From Glaciihabitans tibetensis (GTDB lineage Bacteria; Actinomycetota; Actinomycetes; Actinomycetales; Microbacteriaceae): DNA of 64,000 bases. Positions 1-8,257 of this stretch are shown piece by piece. The DNA is taken from the NCBI RefSeq assembly GCF_003003265.1, contig NZ_PVTL01000003.1:186001-250000 (forward strand), in the 5' to 3' direction. Position numbers and translations under genes: made by a program. The notes under the pieces are model-generated. The model was not told the origin of the DNA and searched no databases. It saw only the letters and a list, made by a program, of their open reading frames with translations. Position 1 is the stretch's first letter. Each line of letters starts with the position of its first letter.

Positions 1-1269
1 ATGAGAATCGCCCTCGCCCTGCCGCTCGCGGTGGAGGATCGCCTCGCTGCAGACGCGGTGCTGCACGGACACGACGTCGTGGCTCGGTGCTCGACCGCCC
101 AGGAGCTCGCCTCCCGGATCGACACGGTGACCCCAGACGTCGTCATAGCCGCCGCGACCGAGCGCCATCTGACCGCACAGCTGCTCGCGGTCTGCGACGA
201 GGCGGGCGTGCGGATGCTCGCGCTGGTGGGCGGCGAAGTGGAACGGCGGCTCGCGGCGTCCGTTGGGCTATATGAGATGGCGCCGAGCGACGCAACCTGG
301 CCGCAGATCGAGGCGGCGTTGGGCTCACTGCGTCGTTCATTTGTGCAGGATGCCGCGGCGCAGCCGCCGGGTTCCCGCGACGGCATAGTCATCGCGGTGT
401 GGGGTCCGGCCGGGTCGCCGGGGCGTACTACCCTCGCCATCAACATCGCAGCCGAGATCGCGGCGGCGGGTTACTCGGTCGCGCTCGGCGACGTGGACAC
501 GCACAGCGCGTCCGTAGCACCCGCGTTGGGGATGCTGGACGAGGCGCCCGGGTTCGCGGCCGCATGTCGCCTGGCGGGGGCAGAGAGCCTCACTCAGGCG
601 GAGCTGGAGCGCATCGGGCAGCGGTACCGGTCGGGGCATTCGAGTTTCTGGGTGTTGACCGGTATCGGCCGCGCCAGCCGGTGGCCCGAGCTGTCCGATT
701 CGAGGGTTGCCGCGACGATCGCGCAGTGTCGCAAGTGGGTCGACTTCACCGTGTTGGACACCGGCTTCAGCCTCGAAATGGATGAAGAAATATCGTCGGA
801 CGTCTTCTCGCCGCGGAGGAACGCGGCGAGCATCGCCGCCCTGCGAGAAGCCGACCGGGTGGTGGCTGTCGGGGACGCGGACCCCGTCGGGCTGTCGAGG
901 TTTCTGCGCGCCCACGTCGACCTGGTCGAGACGGTGGCCGCCGGCCGCGTTGTGGTCGTGATGAACAAGATCCGTGCCAGCGTCATCGGAATGAATCCTG
1001 CGGCCCAGGTCGCGCAGACCCTGTACCGGTTCGGGGGGATCGACGCGGCGGCCATGATTCCGTACGACAGGGCGGGCCTGGATGCCGCGATTCTGACGGG
1101 ACAGACACTCGCAGACGCCGCAGCGCGTTCGCCAGTGCGCGCAGCAATCCGGGCGCTGGTGACGTCGCGGCTTCTGCCGCCATCCGCCATCGAACAAAAA
1201 ATCCGCACCCGCTCGTGGCGTTCGCGGCGCGAGGAAAAGGCAAGGCGTGCCGTCCGGCGTCACCGGTAG
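1..1269 (+). CDS. CpaE/MinD-like P-loop ATPase
   Basis: Protein of 422 residues if the ATG at the window edge is the start; an upstream start cannot be excluded. Residues 1-120 resemble a degenerate receiver-like domain. Residues 128-390 are a SIMIBI/MinD-type ATPase with a P-loop at 135-144 (GPAGSPGRTT), where both lysines of the deviant Walker A (KGGxGK) are absent and Arg stands in the second position. The C-terminal ~25 residues are very basic. CpaE/TadZ proteins help localise secretion or pilus machinery, but no tad/pilus genes are visible, so the role is open. It lies 35 bp upstream of the histidine kinase on the same strand. Family call confident, function not. Confidence 0.8.
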   Translation: MRIALALPLAVEDRLAADAVLHGHDVVARCSTAQELASRIDTVTPDVVIAAATERHLTAQLLAVCDEAGVRMLALVGGEVERRLAASVGLYEMAPSDATWPQIEAALGSLRRSFVQDAAAQPPGSRDGIVIAVWGPAGSPGRTTLAINIAAEIAAAGYSVALGDVDTHSASVAPALGMLDEAPGFAAACRLAGAESLTQAELERIGQRYRSGHSSFWVLTGIGRASRWPELSDSRVAATIAQCRKWVDFTVLDTGFSLEMDEEISSDVFSPRRNAASIAALREADRVVAVGDADPVGLSRFLRAHVDLVETVAAGRVVVVMNKIRASVIGMNPAAQVAQTLYRFGGIDAAAMIPYDRAGLDAAILTGQTLADAAARSPVRAAIRALVTSRLLPPSAIEQKIRTRSWRSRREEKARRAVRRHR

Positions 1270-1304
1270 GCGGAGTCCCAGCTGCGAGACAGTAGCCTAG
1301 GGAC

Positions 1305-2813
1305 GTGTCGACACTCAGTGACCTAGTTTTGCCCGAGGGGCGCTCCAGCGAGGCCGATGTGGAGTGGCTCCACCTGCTCGTGGGCGACTGGCAGCTGCTC
1401 GCTGACCTCGCGTTCGCCGACATCGTGTTGTGGGTTCCCAGCCACGATGGCAGTTTTCTCGCCGTCGCCCACGCCCGCCCGTCGAGTTCGGCGACGCTGT
1501 TCTATCGCGACTTTGTCGGGCAACCGATCAAGCCCGAGTGGAAGGCGCAGGTCACCGAAGCGTTCGAGACCGTCAAGATCGTTGACTCCTCTGCCCCCGA
1601 TTGGTACGAGGAAACCCCCACCCGCGTGCGCGCCGTGCCCGTGCTGCGCCGACTGAGCGCGAGTGGAAGCGAAACGACCGGCTCGCCGATCGCCGTCATC
1701 ACCCGTCACACCAACCTGAGCGAGGCGCGCACTCCCAGCCGTCAGGAACTCACCTTCAACGACTGCGCCAATGACCTGTTCGGCATGATCGCCTCCGCCG
1801 ACTTTCCCGACCTGGGAGCCCCGACCGGTCCCCGCCGAGGCGCGCCGCGGGCATCCGACGGGCTCATCCGCCTCGACGTCGATGGCACCGCGACTTTCGC
1901 CAGCCCCAACGGCCTCTCTGCTTTCAACCGCATGGGCTTCGCCGGCGAACTCGAGGGGGAGTCGCTCGCCGAGGTGACCACGAGTCTGCTCACCACCAAG
2001 CAATTGACGGTGGACGAGTCGCTGCCGCTGGTTGTCACCGGCCGAGCCCCCTGGCGCACCGACATCGAGGCGCGCGGGGTCACCGTGTCGCTGCGCGCGA
2101 TTCCGATCCGCAATCGTGGCGCGCGGGTGGGCGCAATTGTTCTCTGTCGGGATGTCACGGAGGTGCGTCACCAGGAACGTGAACTCATCACGAAGGATGC
2201 AACCATCCGGGAGATCCACCACCGGGTAAAAAACAACCTGCAGACGGTCGCATCGCTGCTGCGCATCCAGGCCAGACGAACGCACAACGAGGTCGCGAAG
2301 GATTCCCTCCAGCAGGCCATGCGCCGCGTGGCCGCCATTGCCGTCGTGCATGACACGCTCAGCGAGGGGCTCAGCCAGCAGGTCGACTTCGACACGGTCT
2401 TCGATCGGGTACTGCTGTTGATCGCGGAGGTCGCCTCAAGCCACAACACCACGGTGCACCCGAAGTCCACCGGCAGCTTCGGAATTCTGCCGAGCGAGTA
2501 CGCGACGCCGCTGGCGCTCGCGCTCACCGAACTCGTCACCAACGCGGTCGAGCACGGGCTCGCCGGGCGTGACGGTGAGGTGCAGATCACCGCGCTGCGC
2601 ACCGACGACTACCTCAGCGTGAAGGTACGCGACAACGGGGTGGGACTGCCCGAGGGCAAGGTCGGCGCGGGGTTGGGTACCCAGATCGTGCGCACCCTGA
2701 TCCAGGGCGAACTCGGCGGAACCATCGACTGGCACACCCTGATGGGTGGGGCAGGCGACAGCGGAACCGAGGTCACCATCGAGATACCGATGACCTGGCT
2801 CAACAAGCCCTAG
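1305..2813 (+). CDS. PdtaS-like sensor histidine kinase (GAF-PAS-HisKA_2)
   Basis: Protein of 502 residues with a GTG start. There are no membrane segments, so it is a cytosolic sensor. A GAF-like region covers about 10-165 and a PAS region about 185-290. The HisKA_2 H-box is EIHHRVKNNL at 303-312. The HATPase has its N box at 408-418, G1 (DNGVGLP) at 443-449 and G2 (GAGLGTQI) at 454-461. This matches mycobacterial PdtaS, which phosphorylates the ANTAR-domain antiterminator PdtaR; no pdtaR lies in the window. It is convergent with whiB1 across a bidirectional hairpin. The stop codon lies inside a 23-bp imperfect tandem duplication. Confidence 0.92.
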   Translation: MSTLSDLVLPEGRSSEADVEWLHLLVGDWQLLADLAFADIVLWVPSHDGSFLAVAHARPSSSATLFYRDFVGQPIKPEWKAQVTEAFETVKIVDSSAPDWYEETPTRVRAVPVLRRLSASGSETTGSPIAVITRHTNLSEARTPSRQELTFNDCANDLFGMIASADFPDLGAPTGPRRGAPRASDGLIRLDVDGTATFASPNGLSAFNRMGFAGELEGESLAEVTTSLLTTKQLTVDESLPLVVTGRAPWRTDIEARGVTVSLRAIPIRNRGARVGAIVLCRDVTEVRHQERELITKDATIREIHHRVKNNLQTVASLLRIQARRTHNEVAKDSLQQAMRRVAAIAVVHDTLSEGLSQQVDFDTVFDRVLLLIAEVASSHNTTVHPKSTGSFGILPSEYATPLALALTELVTNAVEHGLAGRDGEVQITALRTDDYLSVKVRDNGVGLPEGKVGAGLGTQIVRTLIQGELGGTIDWHTLMGGAGDSGTEVTIEIPMTWLNKP

Positions 2814-2838
2814 TGACCTGGCACCCCAAGCCCTGATG
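2793..2838. repeat. 23-bp imperfect tandem duplication containing a stop codon
   Basis: Two adjacent 23-bp copies (2793-2815 and 2816-2838) match at 18 positions. The first holds the last codons and TAG of the histidine kinase gene. Read on, the second would encode a near-copy of the same C-terminus and a second stop (TGA). Confidence 0.75.
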
Positions 2839-2868
2839 TGCGGGAGCACAAACGGGCCCGGCACGAAG

Positions 2869-2899
2869 AAGCCCGCCGGAAGTGTCTCCCGGCGGGCTT
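2869..2899. terminator. Bidirectional hairpin terminator
   Basis: An 11-bp perfect stem, AAGCCCGCCGG (2869-2879) with CCGGCGGGCTT (2889-2899), lies between the convergent histidine kinase and whiB1 genes. The flanking A/T can serve as a short U tract in either direction. Confidence 0.85.
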
Positions 2900-2911
2900 A
2901 GTGAAAGCTCG

Positions 2912-3160
2912 TTAGGACGCGCGGCGGGCGCGAGCAGCGCGGCGCTTGAGAGCTCGACGCTCGTCTTCGCTGAGGCCGCCCCAGACGCCGGAATCCTGGC
3001 TGGTTTCGAGCGCGTACTGCAGGCACATCTCCGTCACGGAGCAACGGCCGCACACGGCCTTCGCCTTGTCGATCTGGTCTACAGCGGGTCCGGTGTTTCC
3101 AACCGGGAAAAAGAGCTCAGGGTCTGCGGTGAGGCAGGCAGCTTTATCGCGCCAATCCAT
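2912..3160 (-). CDS. whiB1: WhiB-family iron-sulfur transcription factor (WhiB1-like)
   Basis: Protein of 82 residues. The four [4Fe-4S] cysteines are C9, C37, C40 and C46, the same positions as in M. tuberculosis WhiB1. The turn GVWGG is at 58-62, followed by a basic C-terminal tail (SEDERRALKRRAARARR). The N-terminus MDWR and the block ELFFPVGNTGPA are WhiB1-type. WhiB1 binds the primary sigma factor's region 4 and is nitric-oxide responsive and essential in mycobacteria; that is family knowledge. A strong AAGGAG ribosome binding site lies about 7 bases before the ATG. It is monocistronic, ending at the shared hairpin. Confidence 0.95.
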   Translation of the reverse strand: MDWRDKAACLTADPELFFPVGNTGPAVDQIDKAKAVCGRCSVTEMCLQYALETSQDSGVWGGLSEDERRALKRRAARARRAS

Positions 3161-3325
3161 TGGGGGTGCTCCTTAAATAGTGCATTTACTGCATAGGTCA
3201 TCGACCTAAAGATTCGGAAGGAAAAGTTTTCGGGACTCGCTCACATCACCGTGGGCGGCAAATCAACCTCACATAGGCTCTCATATTGGGTAATTCAAAT
3301 CAATAGTTTTGTATGGGATATCGCT

Positions 3326-3724
3326 GTGAACGCTGAACGCACCTCACCATTGCTTTACACGCTGGCCGCGATTGTGTTCGCGGAATGCGTGTTTTTGGCG
3401 GTCGTCACCGTCGTGCTGGTCGTCGAGATACTCGTCGCCACGCCCGAGTCCTACCCGAGCGCCGTGGCCCTCACGCTGCTCAGCGCGATAGCGGCCGTCT
3501 GGCTGGGATTCATCGGGGTGAACACCCTGCGGGGTCGCCCGTGGATCCGTGGGGCGGCCATCGTGTGGCAGGTTCTGCAGATCGCCGTCGCCGTCGGAAG
3601 CTTCCAGGGCGCGTTCGCTCGCCCGGACATCGGCTGGTGGCTGCTGATTCCCGCCCTCGCGGTCATTGCGCTGCTCTTCACGAAGCCGGTAATCGCCGCG
3701 ACCACGCGCCCCGAAGAGCGCTGA
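3326..3724 (+). CDS. Small membrane protein, function unknown
   Basis: I chose the GTG at 3326 (132 residues, MNAERTSPLLYTLAAIV...). The frame is open back to 3251, but the added N-terminus is not hydrophobic and looks untranslated. Four hydrophobic segments are visible at roughly 10-35, 48-68, 78-98 and 105-122. Actinobacteria carry many such ~130-residue four-helix proteins of unknown role. It is divergent from whiB1 (166-bp gap) and convergent with bcp. No catalytic motif is seen. Confidence 0.75.
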   Translation: MNAERTSPLLYTLAAIVFAECVFLAVVTVVLVVEILVATPESYPSAVALTLLSAIAAVWLGFIGVNTLRGRPWIRGAAIVWQVLQIAVAVGSFQGAFARPDIGWWLLIPALAVIALLFTKPVIAATTRPEER

Positions 3725-3737
3725 CGCCCGGCTCTAA

Positions 3738-3776
3738 CACCCAGAGCGAGCACCCAGCGCGAGCACCCAACGCGAA
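3738..3776. repeat. 13-bp tandem repeat, three copies
   Basis: Units CACCCAGAGCGAG (3738-3750), CACCCAGCGCGAG (3751-3763) and CACCCAACGCGAA (3764-3776) fill the gap between two convergent stop codons (3724 and 3791). Confidence 0.8.
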
Positions 3777-3790
3777 TGCTCGAAAGAGTG

Positions 3791-4264
3791 TCAGTCGATC
3801 GCGAGCTTCTTGCGCAGGCTCGCGACGTGACCGGTGGCCTTCACGTTGTAGAGCGCGTGCGTGAGGATGCCATCCTCGCCGAGCACGAAGGTCGACCGAA
3901 GCACCCCGGTGACGACCTTGCCGTACAGGTTCTTCTCGCCGTACGCGCCGAATGCCTGGTGCACGGTCAGGTCGGAATCGCTGAGGAGCGGAAAGTTCAG
4001 CCCCTGCTCTGTCTGAAATTTCTTGAGCGCCGCTGTGCCGTCCTTCGACACGCCGAGCACCTGGTAACCGGCGCCCTTGAGCGAGTTGATGTTGTCGCGA
4101 AAATCGCAGGCCTGCGTGGTGCAGCCGGGAGTCGACGCCGCGGGGTAAAAGTACACAACCACTTTCTGACCGGCAAAATCGTGCAGTGAGGTGGATGCCC
4201 CGTCCTGATCGATCAGCGTGAAATCAGGTGCGGCGTCGCCGGCTACGAGGCGTGCATCAGTCAT
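3791..4264 (-). CDS. bcp: Thioredoxin-dependent thiol peroxidase (BCP/PrxQ)
   Basis: Protein of 157 residues. The peroxidatic site TPGCTTQAC gives C48, and a second cysteine at C53 has the C-x4-C spacing of alpha-type PrxQ/BCP enzymes. It reduces hydrogen peroxide and organic hydroperoxides with thioredoxin in the cytosol. Length is normal for the family. It is monocistronic, and upstream of it on the other strand is tRNA-Lys. Confidence 0.95.
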   Translation of the reverse strand: MTDARLVAGDAAPDFTLIDQDGASTSLHDFAGQKVVVYFYPAASTPGCTTQACDFRDNINSLKGAGYQVLGVSKDGTAALKKFQTEQGLNFPLLSDSDLTVHQAFGAYGEKNLYGKVVTGVLRSTFVLGEDGILTHALYNVKATGHVASLRKKLAID

Positions 4265-4339
4265 GGCAGATCCTTCACGTTTTCGGGTGGTTATTTCTCA
4301 TGCTAGTGTTGCTTCTCGGTCCTGCAGTTCACGGATCAC

Positions 4340-4415
<76 letters not shown>

Positions 4416-4524
4416 AAACTCTAGGGTAGCCGCGAGACCATGCGGCCATCGTGCCGTGCCCGCAACGGTTACTGGTCTCGCGACGCTGTGTCGGAGCGCC
4501 TCTTTCCAAGCTCACCGATACGCA

Positions 4525-4890
4525 TCACGGCCTGTCTGCGCCGCCCGTCTCGGACGCCGGGGTCGCACATCCGGGGGCGCCCGCCTGCAGGACCATGTCC
4601 AGCAGTCCGGGGAAGCGTCTGTCCAATTCCTCACGCCGTACCCAATTGCTGTGCCGGTTTCCCTGTGCTTCCTGCCGGATGATGCCGGCTTCGCGGAGGA
4701 CGCGCCAGTGCCGTGTCAGAGCGGACTTAGTGACACCGAAATCAGAGGTACTGCACGACGTGCCCGGATCCGCCGCGATGAACTCCACAAGCGCACGTCG
4801 GGTGGGATCCGTGAGCGCGGACATGACCGCGAACAAGTCGAAGTCTTCCTCGTCGGGGATGGTGAGCGGATTCGCCAGGCGGCTGGCCAT
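4525..4890 (-). CDS. ArsR-type winged-helix transcriptional regulator
   Basis: Protein of 121 residues from the ATG at 4890 (MASRLANPLTIPDEE...), chosen because AAGGGG lies about 8 bases upstream. A longer open frame starts at 4971 but would run through both operators. The winged helix spans about 15-90 (LTDPTRRALVEFI, then FGVTKSALTRHWRVLREAGII as recognition region). It lacks the classic ELCVCD metal box, so the ligand is unlikely to be arsenite-type metal. It is divergent from the reductase-like gene at 5025, with two identical palindromes between them, which suggests it represses itself and that gene. Confidence 0.85.
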   Translation of the reverse strand: MASRLANPLTIPDEEDFDLFAVMSALTDPTRRALVEFIAADPGTSCSTSDFGVTKSALTRHWRVLREAGIIRQEAQGNRHSNWVRREELDRRFPGLLDMVLQAGAPGCATPASETGGADRP

Positions 4891-4920
4891 GATGTCTGCC
4901 CCTTGTTCGGAAATAGTCAG

Positions 4921-4948
4921 CCGATGTACACGTAAGGGTGTACATCGG
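4921..4948. promoter_or_regulatory. Palindromic operator 1
   Basis: Perfect inverted repeat CCGATGTACAC (4921-4931), a 6-base spacer, then GTGTACATCGG (4938-4948). The core is ATGTACAC-N6-GTGTACAT. It lies 31 bp upstream of the ArsR-type start codon. Confidence 0.8.
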
Positions 4949-4957
4949 TTACGCTTC

Positions 4958-4979
4958 ATGTACACGAGCAAGTGTACAT
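4958..4979. promoter_or_regulatory. Palindromic operator 2
   Basis: A second perfect ATGTACAC (4958-4965), N6, GTGTACAT (4972-4979), identical to the core of operator 1. Its centre lies 34 bp from that of operator 1 and 45 bp upstream of the start of the reductase-like gene. Confidence 0.8.
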
Positions 4980-5024
4980 ACTCCCGAGGTCGCCCTGCGG
5001 GGACGACGGACGAAAGAAGTACCC

Positions 5025-5759
5025 ATGAAGATCACTGTCATCGGCGCCGGAACTATCGGCGGCAACCTCGCCCGTCGCCTCAGCGAAGCCGGCCATGACG
5101 TGAACGTCGCCGGCGCCCGTGGGCACGACGCGGTCGCCGCCGAGGTTCTCGCCGCGGGCGCCCACGCTGTCCAGTTGGATACCGCTGTTATTGACCGTGA
5201 CGTCATCATCTTTGCGGTTCCGTTCTCGGTCCAGCCGGACCTCGCCGACTTGCTCGCCGCCGTCCCCGAGGAGACCGTGGTGGTCGATACGTCGAACTAC
5301 TACCCGTTCATGTCGGGACCCGTCGAAGACATCGACAACGGCAAGGTCGAGAGCGTCTGGAGCCAAGAAAAGTTGGGGCGGCCGATCGTGAAGGCCTGGA
5401 ACGCAGCCCTCGCCGGAACCCAACAGACCAAGGGACTGCCAGCCGGTGCTGGCGGCCGGATCTCCATTCCGGTCGCTGCGGACTCGGCGAAGGCGCGCGC
5501 CATCGTTATGCAGCTCGTCGATGACACCGGCTTTGATCCCTTCGACGCTGGCGTCATCGCGGAGTCATGGCGTCAGCAGCCGGGGACGCCGGCGTACTGC
5601 ACCGAGCTCGGCCTTGACGACCTCGCCGCCGCCCTCGACGCCGCCGAGAAGGAAAGGGCCCCCGAGACCCGCGATCGCTTGATAGCGCACTTCGGCTCAC
5701 TCCCGGAGGCACCTTCGCTCGATGAGACCGTCGCCATCAACCGTGCGGCCTTCCAATAA
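5025..5759 (+). CDS. NADPH-dependent F420 reductase-like / NAD(P)-binding oxidoreductase
   Basis: Protein of 244 residues from the ATG at 5025 (MKITVIGAGTIGGNLARRL), preceded by GAAAGAAG. The GxGxxG dinucleotide fold is at residues 7-12. The family (F420-dependent NADP oxidoreductase) includes both F420:NADPH reductases and general NADP-dependent oxidoreductases. No F420 biosynthesis genes are in the window, so an F420 role is not shown. It probably responds to the divergent ArsR-type regulator. Its end overlaps the convergent SRAP remnant by 23 bp. Confidence 0.85.
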   Translation: MKITVIGAGTIGGNLARRLSEAGHDVNVAGARGHDAVAAEVLAAGAHAVQLDTAVIDRDVIIFAVPFSVQPDLADLLAAVPEETVVVDTSNYYPFMSGPVEDIDNGKVESVWSQEKLGRPIVKAWNAALAGTQQTKGLPAGAGGRISIPVAADSAKARAIVMQLVDDTGFDPFDAGVIAESWRQQPGTPAYCTELGLDDLAAALDAAEKERAPETRDRLIAHFGSLPEAPSLDETVAINRAAFQ

Positions 5760-6349
5760 CAGCAGTCACACCCCCGCGGGCGAGGGTGGAAGTCTTTCGA
5801 CCAGCTTCGGCCCATCCGCCCGAAAACGGGATGGGAGCGACCTCATATACTTCGAGGCCAGCTGCTACGGGAAGCGCTGCTTGCACCGCAGCATCCACCA
5901 AGGCTTGATCGCCTTCGATTTTCGGGTCGAGCCAGATGTCCCACCAGTCGCGGGGGAGCGGCACGGCGTTGCGGTCGTGGATGTGTAGCAGTTCGTCGAC
6001 GGCGTCCGAGGTCAGGATCGTCGTGGTGAGCGTCCAGCGGTCGGGGTGGTCTGCGGGCAGAGCGTGGTTCTTCCACCAGGAGTAGAGACCCGCGAAGACG
6101 AGCGGCTCTCCCGCCGGGTCGTGCACGAAGTGGGGTACCTTCGCGTCGTCGCTGAAGGTCTGCCACTCGTAGTATCCGGTCGCGGGGACGAGGGCACGAT
6201 GAAACTTGAGCGGGCCCTTCCATGTTGCTCTTGTGGCGATGCCCTCCGACCGGGCGTTGAAGGTCGGGTACGTCAGCTTCGCCTCCTTCGGCTACAAACG
6301 CCGTGATCGGTTCATCGGTTTCTTTACTCATCGCAAATCTGCCGCACAC
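5737..6349 (-). pseudogene. SRAP/YedK-family (HMCES-like) abasic-site protein, frameshifted with internal deletion
   Basis: The GTG at 6349 opens with MCGRFAMSKETDEPITAFVAEGG, keeping the catalytic Cys2. The frame then leaves the family. From about 6277 a different frame carries the expected continuation (KLTYPTFNARSEGIATRATW, then GYYEWQ and HDPAGEPLVFAGLYSWW) down to 5737. The block normally between them, with the WRPxYNIAPT motif and MrWGLxPxW, about 40 residues, is missing. So there is a deletion plus a frame change near 6277-6281. Intact SRAP proteins crosslink abasic sites in single-stranded DNA. Alternatives are an assembly error or a very recent lesion, since the rest is well preserved. 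Confidence 0.8.
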
Positions 6350-6391
6350 GACTGGAACCTACAGCTGGCTCCTCAATCGTGCTCGGCATGG

Positions 6392-6424
6392 GTGTGGCCG
6401 CGCGGTCAGTCCGCGCGGCCACAC
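6392..6424. terminator. Strong hairpin after the alkaline phosphatase gene
   Basis: Perfect 14-bp stem GTGTGGCCGCGCGG (6392-6405) with CCGCGCGGCCACAC (6411-6424) and a 5-base loop, 17 bp past the phosphatase stop. No U tract is visible. Confidence 0.75.
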
Positions 6425-6441
6425 TGAACAGCAAATTCGGT

Positions 6442-8130
6442 CTACTTGACCATGAATTTTGCCGTGACCTGCGTGCCCGACTGGGCTCCGGTAACCGTCA
6501 CCGTGTACTTGCCGGGTTCGGTGGGTGCTGTGAAGGACAGGGTGGCGGCACCGTCGACAACGTCGGCGGCATCGATCGTGGTCTCTCCCGGTGTTACCGC
6601 TCCCGTGACCTGGCGGTCGCCGTTAAACTGTTCGGCCGTGATCGAAACAGTCGCGCCGGGTTCAATCCGGCGGTCAACGCCCAGTCGCGCGTTATCGCTG
6701 AACGCCGCCGTATTGCGGTCCAGCTTTAGTGCGTTTGCCATGGTAAAGAAGGTGTCCGTTTGATCGGTGAGGCCGACAATGTTGGCCGCGCCGGGACCGT
6801 AACCCGCGATGCGCAGCTGCGAGCCGGTGTGCTGTTGTGACTCGCCGGCCTCGGCCGTTCCGTACGACACCTTCATGATGGTGCCGTCCGCTGTTGCGAG
6901 GGCTGTGCTGAGCGACGTGGGCGGCGTGGAGTCGACGATCTGGCTGGAGTGTGCGTGATCCGCGGTGACGAGCACGAGGGTGTTCTCGTCCTTCTCTGCA
7001 AACGCCAGCGCGGCCTGGACGGCCTCATCGAAATCGACCGTTTCGCCGATCTGGCCGCAGGCGTCGGCCGCATGGTCACGCTTGTCGATGCTTGCGCCCT
7101 CCACCTGCAGGAAGAATCCCTCATCGTTGTCCAGCAGCGAAATCGCGTTTGTGGTCAGAGACCCCAGCGACAGCTCGCTGGCCAGCCGTTCGGGGTTGGG
7201 CTGGCAGGTAACCGGAGGCAGATCTGCGCCCCCCACCGTCGCCGCGGTTGCCGTATAGCGAGTGGGAAAGTTGCCCGGGGTGAACAGTCCGAGAACGGGC
7301 TCCTGCTGCGACGCGGTTGTCACTGACGCGAGCCCGGCGGAGTCGCCGATCACCTGGTAGCCGCGCTCGGCCGCCTGATCGAAGAGCGTCTGGCCCTCCC
7401 AGGGGCCGGCTTTGGCTGTCTGCTCGAACGAGGTGGAGCCGCCTCCGAGGGTCACGTCGGGACGGGTGCCGATCAACTGCTCGCTGATCGAGCCAAGGCC
7501 GCCTTCGGTGAGGGCATCGTTGCCGCAGGTGGGTGAGTCCGGTCCGTAGCAGCTGCGGGCATCCACGTGAGCGACGAGAACGGCGGGCGTCGCGTCCTGG
7601 ATTTCTGAGGTCGTCACGTTGCCGGTCTTGAGTCCGTTTGCCTTCGCGATCTCGAGGATCGTCGGTTGCGGCACCTGGTCGATGTCGACCGATACCGCGT
7701 TGTCGTAGGTCTTGGTGCCGGTGGCCCACGCCGATCCCGTGGCGGCCGAATCGGGAACGTAGTCGGGCTTGCCCTTGGTGTCTCCCTCCCGATAGAGCGA
7801 GTACGTCGTGTACTGCCCTGTGAGCGGCAGGGCGTCAATACCCGGAAGCTCGCCGGCGGCGCCGTATTCGTAGTTGCGGGCGACGGTGATCTCAGAGTCC
7901 CCCATCCCGTCTCCGATGAGAAGGATGACGTTTTTCGCGTCGGCGGCCTTGATGGCCTCAGCGACACTGCTGCTGGCGTCACCCGCCGGGTCGTGACGAG
8001 TTGCTCCCGCGTTGGTGCTGAGATTCGTCGGCGCGGGGCTCGCGGCGATGGAGACACCAGGCAAGACCAGCGCGGTACAGAGCGTAAGAGCAACAATGCT
8101 CGTCGCGCTCGCTCGGGTCGAAATTTTCAT
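6442..8130 (-). CDS. Secreted alkaline phosphatase (PhoA family) with C-terminal Ig-like domain
   Basis: Protein of 562 residues from the ATG at 8130 ([17 protein letters not shown]...), with a Sec signal peptide of about 30 residues. The open frame continues upstream to 8655 but crosses an unrelated gene. Active site by alignment to E. coli PhoA: D74 in IGDGMGD, nucleophile S128 in [14 protein letters not shown]344/D349/H353 in the [12 protein letters not shown] block, D391-H392 in TADH and H434 in QQHTGS. All metal ligands are present. Residues ~485-562 form a beta-rich Ig-like tail. It hydrolyses phosphomonoesters outside the cell to supply phosphate. No clear Pho box was identified. Confidence 0.93.
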   Translation of the reverse strand: MKISTRASATSIVALTLCTALVLPGVSIAASPAPTNLSTNAGATRHDPAGDASSSVAEAIKAADAKNVILLIGDGMGDSEITVARNYEYGAAGELPGIDALPLTGQYTTYSLYREGDTKGKPDYVPDSAATGSAWATGTKTYDNAVSVDIDQVPQPTILEIAKANGLKTGNVTTSEIQDATPAVLVAHVDARSCYGPDSPTCGNDALTEGGLGSISEQLIGTRPDVTLGGGSTSFEQTAKAGPWEGQTLFDQAAERGYQVIGDSAGLASVTTASQQEPVLGLFTPGNFPTRYTATAATVGGADLPPVTCQPNPERLASELSLGSLTTNAISLLDNDEGFFLQVEGASIDKRDHAADACGQIGETVDFDEAVQAALAFAEKDENTLVLVTADHAHSSQIVDSTPPTSLSTALATADGTIMKVSYGTAEAGESQQHTGSQLRIAGYGPGAANIVGLTDQTDTFFTMANALKLDRNTAAFSDNARLGVDRRIEPGATVSITAEQFNGDRQVTGAVTPGETTIDAADVVDGAATLSFTAPTEPGKYTVTVTGAQSGTQVTAKFMVK

Positions 8131-8237
8131 TGCGTAACTCCGAAGGTTGGTGGTTGCCCCGGATACGGGGTCCTCCCACGCTCGCTTCGGGTGGTGAAAA
8201 GCAGGTGAACGGGACGCAACTTCGAGGAGAACCATGC

Positions 8238-8251
8238 CCCCCAAAAGGGGG
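8238..8251. terminator. Possible short hairpin after the exonuclease gene
   Basis: CCCCC (8238-8242), AAAA, GGGGG (8247-8251), 7 bp downstream of the minus-strand exonuclease stop. The stem is short and has no U tract on that strand, so this is a weak call. Confidence 0.3.
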
Positions 8252-8257
8252 TGTTTG

